The position numbers and the translations under genes are program-made. A DNA stretch of 44,662 nucleotides from Chthoniobacterales bacterium (GTDB taxonomy: Bacteria > Verrucomicrobiota > Verrucomicrobiia > Chthoniobacterales > DASVRZ01): contig JBDSQB010000019.1 of assembly GCA_039930045.1 (NCBI GenBank), forward strand, positions 1 through 44,662, given 5' to 3'. The notes under the pieces were generated by a model that worked only from the letters and a program-made list of their open reading frames with translations, did no database searches and was not told the DNA's origin. Of the stretch, positions 24,057-31,716 are shown piece after piece (within the stretch, counting starts at the first letter, position 1; each line of letters starts with the position of its first letter).

Positions 24057-24511
24057 GAGGCGGCTCCTTTAGACTCAGTCGGCGGCATCGAATCGCGCTT
24101 TACAGCGTGTTTATCGTCCTCCTGCTCACCGGAATTTTTTGGGCCGGGTTGCATCGTTATGGACAGGTCGAAGGGGAATTTGGCCCCGCTCCTCACCCGG
24201 CCGAGCCCTGGATCTTGCGAGCCCACGGCGCGGCGGCCTTTGCCATGCTCGTTCTACTGGGCACGCTCCTCCCGATTCACGTCAAACGCTCCTGGAAAGC
24301 CGGCAAAAACCAATTCACCGGCAGCGTCATGCTGACGTTTAATTTCCTGCTCGTTCTCACTGGCTACGGCCTCTATTACGCTGGCAATGAACGCCTGCGC
24401 GGCCTCACGAGCTGGCTGCATTGGTGGCTCGGCCTCACGTTTCCCGTGGCGCTGGTCTGGCATATTTACGCGGGCCGCCTCAGCCGCAAACGCCTCCGCG
24501 AAACCATCTGA
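24053..24511 (+). CDS. Four-helix membrane protein, cytochrome b-like
   Basis: A 152-residue protein with four membrane helices (RIALYSVFIVLLLTGIFWAGL, AAFAMLVLLGTLLPIHV, SVMLTFNFLLVLTGYGLYYAG, WWLGLTFPVALVWHIYAG). Histidines sit at helix ends in pairs (RAHGAAAF, LPIHVKRSW, SWLHWWLG, VWHIYAG), as in small heme b-binding DUF4405-like proteins. It is the last gene of the barrel/FMN-binding/ApbE operon, and could pass electrons from the quinone pool to the flavoprotein. Heme binding is inferred from the histidines alone. Confidence 0.72.
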   Translation: MRGGSFRLSRRHRIALYSVFIVLLLTGIFWAGLHRYGQVEGEFGPAPHPAEPWILRAHGAAAFAMLVLLGTLLPIHVKRSWKAGKNQFTGSVMLTFNFLLVLTGYGLYYAGNERLRGLTSWLHWWLGLTFPVALVWHIYAGRLSRKRLRETI

Positions 24512-24584
24512 TGCAACACGCTCAGGGTGCCGCCGCCAAGTATCGGTTTGACCGTTGGGCCGGGCGATTCGATGATGACCGTCT

Positions 24585-25400
24585 ATGATCGAAAAACCTC
24601 TCGTGCCGAAGGAAGGCTGGTATGTGCTACACCTCTTTTACCGCGTCGAGCACGGCCAATGGGAACTGCTCACACCCGAGGAAAAAATTCGCGCCAAGAC
24701 CGATCTTTCCGAGCTCGTGCAGGAGGCGCGCTCGCTGCCGCAGACGCAGTTGCTAACCTTCAGCATGATCTCGCCGAAAGCCGACCTCGGCTTCATGCTT
24801 CTAACCAACGATCTCATCGCCGCAAACGCGCTGGAAAAAAAGCTCTCGCTCTCTCTCGGTGAGGAGATTCTAACTCCGGTTTTTTCCTTTCTCTCGATGA
24901 CGGAGCGGAGCGAATACACGATGTCCGACGCGGAATACGGCGCATCCGTAACAGAGGAAAAAGGCCATGCCGCCGGATCTCCCGAACACACAGCCGCGAT
25001 GACCGATTTCACCCAGCGGATGGAGAAATACGCGAAGGACCGGTTGAATCCTAACATGCCCGACTGGCCGGTGTTTTGCTTCTACCCCATGAGCAAACGG
25101 CGCGATGCGACTAACAATTGGTATGCGCTCGATTTCGAGGCACGCAAGAAGCTCATGGCGGGTCATGCAAAGGTCGGCCGCACCTATGCGGGACGCGTGC
25201 GACAGCTCATCACGGGCTCGACCGGGCTCGACGATGCAGAGTGGGGCGTGACGTTGTTTGCGCACGATTTGTTTGAGATCAAGGCGATCGTTTACGAGAT
25301 GCGTTTCGATGAAGTGAGCGCGAAGTATGCGGAGTTTGGCGACTTCTTCATCGGTCTGCAAATGCCGCTGAACGAACTCTTTCACCAGCTACGAGTCTAA
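24585..25400 (+). CDS. hemQ: Coproheme decarboxylase (HemQ/ChdC)
   Basis: A 271-residue chlorite-dismutase-family protein. The catalytic tyrosine and lysine lie in FCFYPMSKRR (Tyr167, Lys171), followed by NNWYALDFEARKKLMAGH with the proximal heme ligand His194. C-terminal IKAIVYEMRFDEVSAKYAEFGDFFIGL is typical. It converts coproheme III to heme b by two oxidative decarboxylations, the last step of the coproporphyrin-dependent pathway. This implies that this organism uses that pathway rather than the protoporphyrin route. Its stop is 5 bp before larE. Confidence 0.92.
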   Translation: MIEKPLVPKEGWYVLHLFYRVEHGQWELLTPEEKIRAKTDLSELVQEARSLPQTQLLTFSMISPKADLGFMLLTNDLIAANALEKKLSLSLGEEILTPVFSFLSMTERSEYTMSDAEYGASVTEEKGHAAGSPEHTAAMTDFTQRMEKYAKDRLNPNMPDWPVFCFYPMSKRRDATNNWYALDFEARKKLMAGHAKVGRTYAGRVRQLITGSTGLDDAEWGVTLFAHDLFEIKAIVYEMRFDEVSAKYAEFGDFFIGLQMPLNELFHQLRV

Positions 25401-25405
25401 CTCCT

Positions 25406-26185
25406 ATGGACGCGAAGCTCGTTAAGTTAGAGGCGTATCTAGCGGCGCGGGCTCCGATGTTAGTCGCGTTTTCCGGTGGTGTGGATAGCTCATTTCTTCT
25501 GGCGGTCGCGCAGCGGGTGTTAGGTAACAATGTGACTGCGATCATCGCCGATTCGCCCAGTCTGCCGCGTGTTTCACTCGGCAAAGCCAAAAAGTTAGCA
25601 GCGGAGTTAGGTGCGAATCTGCAAGTGCTGAAAACGACCGAGCTAACACAGGAAGACTACGCCACGAATCCAGTGAATCGGTGCTACTTCTGCAAGGCTG
25701 AACTCTTCAAAAGCATGGACGCCTACGCCGCCGCCAATGGCTTTCGTTTTCTAGCTTATGGAGAAAACCTGGACGACGCCGGACACGTTCGACCCGGAGT
25801 CGTGGCGGCTCGGGAATTTTCCGTCTGCGCCCCGCTGAAAGAATGCGGTCTAACCAAGCTGGAGATCCGCCAGTTCTCTCGAGAAATCGGCTTGCCCACA
25901 GCGGACGACGCGGCACAACCGTGCCTCAGCTCCCGCATTCCCCACGGCGTGCGGGTGACTTCCAGTGCATTGCAAAAGATCGAGCTGGCCGAGGAGTATG
26001 TTAGAAGTCTCGGCTTCCAGATCTTCCGGGTGCGCCATCTTTCCGACGAGTCGGCCAAAGTCCAGATCGCCCCTTCGGAGATGAGTCGAGTTCCATCGTT
26101 ATCTGCGGCGTTGTTAGGCGGCGTTCGCGCGGTCGGCTATCGCGAGGTGGAGATCGATCCGCTGGGCTACCGTTCGCCCACCTAA
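25406..26185 (+). CDS. larE: ATP-dependent sacrificial sulfur transferase LarE
   Basis: A 259-residue PP-loop protein: VAFSGGVDSSFLLAVAQRVL (residues 20-39) is the adenylylating P-loop, NRCYFCKAELF and QPCLSSRIPHG (Cys173 as the sulfur donor position) are LarE hallmarks. LarE adds sulfur to the pyridinium dicarboxylate precursor of the nickel-pincer cofactor of lactate racemase. No larA, larB or larC is visible nearby, so its target may lie elsewhere. The extra CxxC at 93-96 leaves open a cluster-binding variant. Confidence 0.9.
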   Translation: MDAKLVKLEAYLAARAPMLVAFSGGVDSSFLLAVAQRVLGNNVTAIIADSPSLPRVSLGKAKKLAAELGANLQVLKTTELTQEDYATNPVNRCYFCKAELFKSMDAYAAANGFRFLAYGENLDDAGHVRPGVVAAREFSVCAPLKECGLTKLEIRQFSREIGLPTADDAAQPCLSSRIPHGVRVTSSALQKIELAEEYVRSLGFQIFRVRHLSDESAKVQIAPSEMSRVPSLSAALLGGVRAVGYREVEIDPLGYRSPT

Positions 26186-26187
26186 CT

Positions 26188-26793
26188 GTGAGCCCGCCCG
26201 GACTCGCGGAATATTTCCGCCAGCACAACCAGCGCGCCGTGCTTCTAGCCATCGGCTGCCTCGTTGGCAGCGTGGCGAGTTGGATCGTTATTTACGGCAT
26301 CGTGCTCTGGATGGAATTGATGGTTCTAACCACGATCCGAGGAGTCGATGCGCCTAGCACGCTCTCGGTTCGCAATCATTTTCTGATTGTCGCCGCCGTG
26401 CTGTTTTCCGTGACCTGGCTGGTGAAAAAATGGGAGCGGCAACACGAAAAATTTCATCTCGGACGCGCCCTGCTGAGTCTGCTTTCCATTCCCGTGCGGC
26501 TCACCTCGGGCGTGTGGCAAAACTTTTTTGCCCAAGTCCATCCGACTGTTAGCGAACTTGACAGCCTCTGGCGCGTGCTGGAGACGTTGCGTGTGGAAAA
26601 GAAGATCGCGCAGACGAATCTCCCGGTCCTGCTAACCTCTGATAGCAATCCAAGTCGGATCACTTATTTGCTAGCCATCGGCGGCTTGATCGACACCGAC
26701 AACTACGGCGGCGTTTACTATCATCATCTGCGAAATCAAGAAGCGGAACGGCTGGTGCGCCGCTGGTCGCGTTCGCTGCTGCTGGAAGACTAG
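26188..26793 (+). CDS. Two-helix membrane hypothetical protein
   Basis: A 201-residue protein starting with GTG two bases after the larE stop. Two transmembrane helices are clear (AVLLAIGCLVGSVASWIVIYGIVL and HFLIVAAVLFSVTWLV). A cytoplasmic helical domain follows (ELDSLWRVLETLRVEKKIAQ, SRITYLLAIGGLIDTD, LRNQEAERLVRRW). No family is recognised. It is translated in the same unit as hemQ and larE but a functional link is not evident. Confidence 0.65.
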   Translation: MSPPGLAEYFRQHNQRAVLLAIGCLVGSVASWIVIYGIVLWMELMVLTTIRGVDAPSTLSVRNHFLIVAAVLFSVTWLVKKWERQHEKFHLGRALLSLLSIPVRLTSGVWQNFFAQVHPTVSELDSLWRVLETLRVEKKIAQTNLPVLLTSDSNPSRITYLLAIGGLIDTDNYGGVYYHHLRNQEAERLVRRWSRSLLLED

Positions 26794-27048
26794 CTATTTC
26801 TTCCCGGCGATCATCCGATAGCCGAGCAGGAGAATGATCGCGCCGACGACCGAGGCGATGAATCCGGTGGGTTCGCCCTCGGCATACCAGCCCATGGCGC
26901 GGCCCGCATAACCCGCGATCATGGAGCCGGCGATGCCGATGAGCATGGTGATAATGCAGCCGCCTGGATCGCGTCCGGGAGTGAGGAATTTGGCAACGGC
27001 CCCGATGATGAGGCCGATGAAAAGCATGTAGAGAAATCCGTGGTTCAT
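26794..27048 (-). CDS. GlsB/YeaQ/YmgE-family stress membrane protein
   Basis: An 84-residue protein with three hydrophobic helices and the family text LIIGAVAKFLTPGRDPGGCIITMLIGIAGSMIAGYAGRAMGWY and a Gly-rich end VVGAIILLLGYRM. These transglycosylase-associated small membrane proteins are stress-induced in many bacteria; their biochemistry is not settled. It converges on the plus-strand gene ending at 26793 with no gap. Confidence 0.88.
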   Translation of the reverse strand: MNHGFLYMLFIGLIIGAVAKFLTPGRDPGGCIITMLIGIAGSMIAGYAGRAMGWYAEGEPTGFIASVVGAIILLLGYRMIAGKK

Positions 27049-27084
27049 ACACCATGAACGGACTAACGACAGTGCGCGGATGTA

Positions 27085-27738
27085 TTAGTTCCGCGAGTGG
27101 ACCACGCGGCGGGTCGTAAGGATGGAGAAGCGCGACGATTGGACAATGATCGGACTCGGACGTCCGCTGCGACCGCTCGTGGGCATCCCGATTTTCACTG
27201 CGCCGGCCTCCATCATTTTCAAAATGTAGAACTGCGCCTGGATGATCGAGACCTGCATCTTCACGGCGAGTAGCTGCGCGTCGGCGCCGATCTCGAGCAA
27301 CTCATGGGCACGCGCAAAAAAGGAGGCAACGATCGGGTCATCAAACTGGCAGTCGCTCTGGTTGAGGATGACCATTTTCGACGGCAGAATGAAATCCGAC
27401 TGCCGCCAGGCGATCTCGTCGGCCATGGTGACCACGGCCAGGTTTGCGCCGTCGATGGAGAGGCGGACGCGCTGGTTGATGATTTCGGCGGGCAACGGCT
27501 CGAAATGAAATTTTCCCCGCGCCGCCGCCGTGATGGCGACGAGTTTTTCGAGGATCACCGCCTCGTCCGTCACGCAGACGCCGAGGACGAAGAAGCCGCA
27601 GATAAACGACGGCATGAGGTAAATCTCCACGCTGGAGACGGGCCCGATATCACTGAAAGTCAGCCGACCATGCTGGTTGCGCAGCGTGGTCAGCAAATCT
27701 GGGAGTGGAAGTTCGGTATTACCGCCGATGATGGGCAT
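27085..27738 (-). CDS. DUF4388-like (PATAN-type) protein
   Basis: A 217-residue protein starting at the ATG at 27738 (MPIIGGNTELPLPDLLTTLRNQHGRLTFSD). This start, where a helix leads into a Leu-rich strand and a GRL[TS]-turn, is the look of DUF4388/PATAN domains that occur in signalling proteins. The rest is mixed alpha/beta with FEPLPAEIINQRVRLSIDGANLAVV and a basic C-terminus. The longer frame from 27918 adds an arginine-rich segment that overlaps the region before moxR and is not preferred. It is divergent from the MoxR operon, so it may regulate it; this is weak inference. Confidence 0.6.
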   Translation of the reverse strand: MPIIGGNTELPLPDLLTTLRNQHGRLTFSDIGPVSSVEIYLMPSFICGFFVLGVCVTDEAVILEKLVAITAAARGKFHFEPLPAEIINQRVRLSIDGANLAVVTMADEIAWRQSDFILPSKMVILNQSDCQFDDPIVASFFARAHELLEIGADAQLLAVKMQVSIIQAQFYILKMMEAGAVKIGMPTSGRSGRPSPIIVQSSRFSILTTRRVVHSRN

Positions 27739-27892
27739 GATGGTTATATTTAGAGCAGCTTCCGTTCCCAAACTGCTGCGCGAAAACAACTTGCCGCTGC
27801 CAGCGTTTCTCCATTTCCTCGGACGAGACACCGCCTGGTTTCGGAAAAATCGAACGCACGGCGGGTCAGACTGTCTCTCTATCCACGAATTT

Positions 27893-28882
27893 ATGCCCAG
27901 CGCCACCGACGAAATCACCCGCCAAGTCCAGGAACACAGCCATTGGATTGCTCCCCTTCAAAAAGAAATCGGCCGCGTCGTGGTCGGTCAGAAATATCTC
28001 ATCGACCGGCTCCTCATCGGCCTGTTGACCAACGGCCACGTGCTGCTCGAAGGCGTGCCCGGCCTGGCCAAGACGCTGACTGTGAAAACGCTGGCGTCCA
28101 CCATTCGCACGGGGTTTCAGCGGCTGCAGTTTACCCCGGATTTGCTGCCCGCAGATTTGATTGGAACTCAAATCTACAACCCGCGTGACGGGGCGTTTAC
28201 GACGAAACACGGGCCGATTTTCTCGAATCTGATCCTCGCTGACGAAATCAATCGCGCTCCTGCGAAAGTCCAGAGCGCGCTCCTCGAAGCGATGCAGGAA
28301 CGCCAGGTGACCATCGGTGAGACGACTTACAAACTGCCCGATCCATTTCTCGTCCTCGCCACCCAGAACCCGCTCGAACAGGAGGGCACATATCAGCTTC
28401 CCGAGGCGCAGCTCGACCGTTTCATGCTCAAACTTTCCGTTGGCTACCCCACCAAAGCCGAGGAACGCCGCATCCTCGACCTCATGGGAACGTCCGCTCC
28501 GAAACTCGACGTTCAAGCCATCACCGAGCCGTCTGACATCATCAAGGCCCGCGAAATCGTCAACGAAATCTACGTCGATGATCGCGTGAAAGATTACATC
28601 GTCGATGTCGTCTGGGCCACGCGCCAACCCGCGACTTACAAACTCGCGCTCGACGGTATGATCCGCTACGGCGCCAGCCCGCGCGCCACGATTGCACTCA
28701 CACTCGCCGCGAAGGCGAACGCGTTTCTCAACGGCCGCGGCTTCGTCACGCCGCAGGACATCAAAACCATTGGCACCGATGTCCTGCGTCACCGCGTCGG
28801 CATCAGCTACGAGGCCGAGGCCGAGGAAATGACCTCGGAAATGATCGTCCAGAAAGTCTTCGAGGGTCTGCCCGTTCCCTGA
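27893..28882 (+). CDS. MoxR-family AAA+ ATPase
   Basis: A 329-residue ATPase. Walker A is EGVPGLAKTLTVKTLA, Walker B LILADEINRAPAKVQSALLEAMQERQVTIG, sensor 1 region FLVLATQNPLEQEGTYQLPEAQLDRFML, and the C-terminal lid IRYGASPRATIALTLAAKA is typical of MoxR. MoxR proteins act as chaperones for VWA partners, here the DUF58, BatA and BatB products. It is the first gene of a seven- to eight-gene operon. The ATG at 27893 gives the normal family length. Confidence 0.95.
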   Translation: MPSATDEITRQVQEHSHWIAPLQKEIGRVVVGQKYLIDRLLIGLLTNGHVLLEGVPGLAKTLTVKTLASTIRTGFQRLQFTPDLLPADLIGTQIYNPRDGAFTTKHGPIFSNLILADEINRAPAKVQSALLEAMQERQVTIGETTYKLPDPFLVLATQNPLEQEGTYQLPEAQLDRFMLKLSVGYPTKAEERRILDLMGTSAPKLDVQAITEPSDIIKAREIVNEIYVDDRVKDYIVDVVWATRQPATYKLALDGMIRYGASPRATIALTLAAKANAFLNGRGFVTPQDIKTIGTDVLRHRVGISYEAEAEEMTSEMIVQKVFEGLPVP

Positions 28883-28894
28883 TTTCTCCCAAAA

Positions 28895-29782
28895 GTGGAA
28901 AGCACGAAATCGATCTTAAGCCGGATTCGCAAGCTGGAACTCCGCACGCGGCGGCTGGTGAACGAGAGTTTCGCCGGCTCGTATCATTCCGTTTTCAAGG
29001 GACGCGGGATGAATTTCGACGAGGTGCGGCAGTATCAGGCCGGCGACGAAATCCGCTCCATCGATTGGAATGTGACTGCGCGCACCGGCGAGCCGTACAT
29101 CAAGAAATTCACCGAGGAACGTGAGCTCACCGTCATGCTCGTGGTCGATGTCAGCGCATCGGGCGTCTTCGGCAGCGTGGAAAATTCCAAGCGCGATCTC
29201 TCGGCGGAAGTCGCTTCCGTGCTGGCCTTTAGCGCGATCCGCAACAACGACAAAGTCGGCTTGCTCCTCTTCAGCGAAGGCGTGGAACTCTTCATTCCGC
29301 CGAAAAAAGGCCGCACCCACACGCTGCGTTTGATCCGGGAAATCCTCTTCTTCGAGCCGAAACAACGCGGGACCGATCCGCGAGTCGCGCTGAATTACCT
29401 CAACCGCGTGCTGACCCGGCGGGCCGTCGTTTTTCTGCTCTCGGATTTTCAAACGGAGTCCTTCGAGCGCGAACTTTCCGTCACCAGCCAGCGGCACGAT
29501 CTCATCGCGCTGGCTGTGGTCGATCCGCGCGAGGAGGAATTACCCGACATCGGACGCGTCACGCTGGAGGACGCCGAAACGGGCGAACAAATCGAGGTTA
29601 ACACGTCGGATCGTCGGGTGCGCGAGGCGTTCCATTCGAATGCAACTCAAGTCTGGCGCGACTGGCAGGACATTTTTCGCGGGAAGAAAATCGACTCAAT
29701 CCGCCTGCGCACGGACAAAGATTATTTGCCCGCGCTGCGGCAGTTTTTCAAAACCCGCGAACGGAGGGCCGGCTTCCGATGA
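28895..29782 (+). CDS. DUF58-domain protein (VWA-like partner of MoxR)
   Basis: A 295-residue protein starting with GTG 12 bp after moxR. It has the DUF58 hallmark GMNFDEVRQYQAGDEIRSIDWNVTARTGEPYIKKFTEERELTVMLVVD followed by the MIDAS-like DVSAS (metal-ion adhesion) and RAVVFLLSDFQTESF. DUF58 proteins are the second member of nearly all MoxR operons. It overlaps the next ORF by 4 bp (ATGA). Confidence 0.92.
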   Translation: MESTKSILSRIRKLELRTRRLVNESFAGSYHSVFKGRGMNFDEVRQYQAGDEIRSIDWNVTARTGEPYIKKFTEERELTVMLVVDVSASGVFGSVENSKRDLSAEVASVLAFSAIRNNDKVGLLLFSEGVELFIPPKKGRTHTLRLIREILFFEPKQRGTDPRVALNYLNRVLTRRAVVFLLSDFQTESFERELSVTSQRHDLIALAVVDPREEELPDIGRVTLEDAETGEQIEVNTSDRRVREAFHSNATQVWRDWQDIFRGKKIDSIRLRTDKDYLPALRQFFKTRERRAGFR

Positions 29783-30417
29783 AATGGTCGCCTTTTCCAG
29801 GGAGCGCACGCGTCTCGCGTGTTCCCTTTTGCGTCTCGCGAAAGGGCCGGTTCTCGCCATCGGACGAGACGTCCGCAGGAACACGCGGGACGCGTGCGCT
29901 CCCGGGGATTTTTCTCGCCCAGGCCACGCTGCCGCCGGAGTTCAAGCCGTTTGCGGGGCGCTACGACATCCCGTTTCTCCCGCTCTGGGCGGTGATCGTG
30001 CTGACGGTTTTGGCGACTTTGATCGTGGTCGCACTCGTTTGGTGGCTGCGGAAACGCTGGAAACACGCCCACACGCCGCCTCCGCCGCCACGTCAGGCCG
30101 CACTCGATTCGCTCAACGCGCTCCAGCCACACATCGACACCGATGCGCCGTCGGAGTTTACCGTGGAAGTCGCCTCGGTGCTGCGCCGGTTCGTGGTGGG
30201 TCAATATGGAATCCCGGCCACGCGGCAGACGTCGCAGGAATTCCTCCAATCGCTTGCGCAATCGGCCACTTTCAGCGAGTCGGATCAGACTCTGCTGAAG
30301 TCGTTTCTTGATAAAAGCGACCTCATTGAATTTGCCAAACTCCAGGCCACCAGCGCGGATAATCGCGAACTATGGGACAAGGCGCGGCAGTTCGTCCAGG
30401 GAGGTCAAACGCCGTGA
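29779..30417 (+). CDS. DUF4381-like Bat operon protein with a repeat element in its N-terminus
   Basis: A 212-residue protein starting at ATG 29779 (overlap ATGA with the DUF58 gene). Residues 1-6 (MKWSPF) are followed by about 37 residues that are the direct translation of a palindromic repeat (29797-29905). Then comes IFLAQATLPPEFKPFAGRYDIPFLP, the normal post-signal text, a transmembrane helix (WAVIVLTVLATLIVVALVWWL) and a cytoplasmic helical domain. The normal start (MKW...) and the normal signal-end (...FLAQA) are separated by the repeat, so a signal peptide has been split in frame. Export of the N-terminal part may be impaired. Confidence 0.8.
   Translation: MKWSPFPGSARVSRVPFCVSRKGRFSPSDETSAGTRGTRALPGIFLAQATLPPEFKPFAGRYDIPFLPLWAVIVLTVLATLIVVALVWWLRKRWKHAHTPPPPPRQAALDSLNALQPHIDTDAPSEFTVEVASVLRRFVVGQYGIPATRQTSQEFLQSLAQSATFSESDQTLLKSFLDKSDLIEFAKLQATSADNRELWDKARQFVQGGQTP
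29797..29905. repeat. Palindromic repeat element A, copy 1, read in frame
   Basis: Left arm 29797-29825 and right arm 29878-29905 are inverted copies of a 28-bp text (CGCACGCGTCTCGCGTGTTCC on the left) with one mismatch and one indel. Inside lies a second palindrome CGTCTCG/CGAGACG (about 29832-29870). Copy 2 (33649-33797) shares the internal stretch CCATCGGACGAGACGT and GGAACACGCG. The element is placed inside the first codons of the DUF4381-like gene and keeps its frame. It has no transposase and looks like a REPIN/MITE-type passive element. Confidence 0.85.
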
Positions 30418-31436
30418 AACCACTGGAACTCGGCTCTGGGCTGGCCATCATCCAGCCGCTCTTTTTGCTACTCTTGCTCCTCATCCCCGTGCTCGCCTGG
30501 TTGCGTGGGAAACGTGGCGGCTCGGCGGCAGTCATTTACTCGTCCACAAACCTCGTTCGCACGCTCGGGCAAATGCGCAAGTCGCGCGCCGGAGCCTTTC
30601 TCGCGACTTTGACCGCACTCGGACTCGCCTCATTGATCATCGCGCTGGCCCGTCCGCAATGGGGCACCTCGCGCACGGAAACACAGGCGAGTGGCATCGA
30701 CATCATGCTCGCCATCGACGTTTCGCGCTCGATGTTGTCGGAGGATTTCACTATCGGCTTCAAGCGCGCCAACCGCTTGGAGGCCGTGAAGCAAGTCACG
30801 CAAAAGTTCATCACCGGACGCCCCAACGACCGCATCGGGCTCGTCGCGTTTTCGGGCAGGCCCTATCTCGTGAGCCCTCCCACACTCGACCACGACTGGC
30901 TCATCCAGAACCTCGACCGCGTCCGCATCGGTATGGTCGAAGACGGCACCGCCATCGGATCGGCCATCGCTTCGACCGCGAGCCGATTCAAAAACAAGGA
31001 CGCCAAAAGCAAGCTCATCGTCCTCCTCACCGACGGCGACAACAACGCGGGCCGCGTTTCGCCCATCACCGCCGCCGAGGCCGCCGGCACGCTCGGGATC
31101 AAGATTTACACCATCGGCGCAGGGACGAACGGGATCGTCCCGTTTCCCTTGCGCGACGGATTTGGGAACATCACCTACGCCAACGTGATGATGAAATTTG
31201 AAGAGGAGGGCCTCAAAAAAATCGCCGAGATCAGCAAGGGCGCCTACTTCCGCGCCGCCGACACGAAGTCGCTCAACGACGTTTTTGACAAGATCGACAA
31301 GCTGGAAAAGACGACCATCGAGACGAAGTTGTATCGCAATTACCGGGACCTGTTTCCGTGGTTTTTAGGGGCGGGTTTCATTCTAATCGCAGTGCCTTTC
31401 TTATTAGAGCAAACGATCTGGAGGCGCTCGCCATGA
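30414..31436 (+). CDS. VWA-domain membrane protein BatA-like
   Basis: A 340-residue protein, start GTG 30414 overlapping the previous stop (GTGA). Two N-terminal helices (IIQPLFLLLLLLIPVLAWL and FLATLTALGLASLIIALARPQWG), a VWA domain with MIDAS DVSRS (about 102-106), threonine and LTDGDNN, then FEEEGLKKIAEISKGAYF and a C-terminal helix DLFPWFLGAGFILIAVPFLLEQ. This arrangement is that of Bacteroides aerotolerance BatA. It is followed by 280 bp that contain element B rather than by the next gene. Confidence 0.92.
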   Translation: MKPLELGSGLAIIQPLFLLLLLLIPVLAWLRGKRGGSAAVIYSSTNLVRTLGQMRKSRAGAFLATLTALGLASLIIALARPQWGTSRTETQASGIDIMLAIDVSRSMLSEDFTIGFKRANRLEAVKQVTQKFITGRPNDRIGLVAFSGRPYLVSPPTLDHDWLIQNLDRVRIGMVEDGTAIGSAIASTASRFKNKDAKSKLIVLLTDGDNNAGRVSPITAAEAAGTLGIKIYTIGAGTNGIVPFPLRDGFGNITYANVMMKFEEEGLKKIAEISKGAYFRAADTKSLNDVFDKIDKLEKTTIETKLYRNYRDLFPWFLGAGFILIAVPFLLEQTIWRRSP

Positions 31437-31483
31437 TCGGGAAGATGAACCTTGAAGCCGCGAAACGGCAGATTTCCCCTCGA

Positions 31484-31635
31484 GTTGCACTTGGGAACGC
31501 ACTTGTCTGGGTAGCTGTGCTGCCGGAACGCGCAGAAGTCTTTGGGCCGTTGGGTTTAAATCGAGCTGCCACTGAAGTGCCAGCAGGCGGTGCAACTGCC
31601 GGGACAAGCCCGTTCCCAAGTGCAACTTGGGAACG
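31484..31635. repeat. Palindromic repeat element B between BatA and BatB
   Basis: GTTGCACTTGGGAACG (31484-31499) and CGTTCCCAAGTGCAAC (31611-31626) are perfect inverted copies, extended by CACTTGTC/GACAAG with mismatches. The right end is itself a palindrome, CGTTCCCAAG-TGCAA-CTTGGGAACG (31611-31635). The text just before it (CGAAACGGCAGAT) resembles CGAACCGGCAGAT inside element A copy 2. It lies in a 280-bp gap (31437-31716) that splits the otherwise tightly packed operon. No ORF here is convincing. Confidence 0.85.
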
Positions 31636-31716
31636 AGGAGGCACCATCACCGAGAGCCCGGTCGGCATGGGGAAGTCCTCTGCAATGCATTGGAACTCGA
31701 ATGAAAGGCTTGCGGC

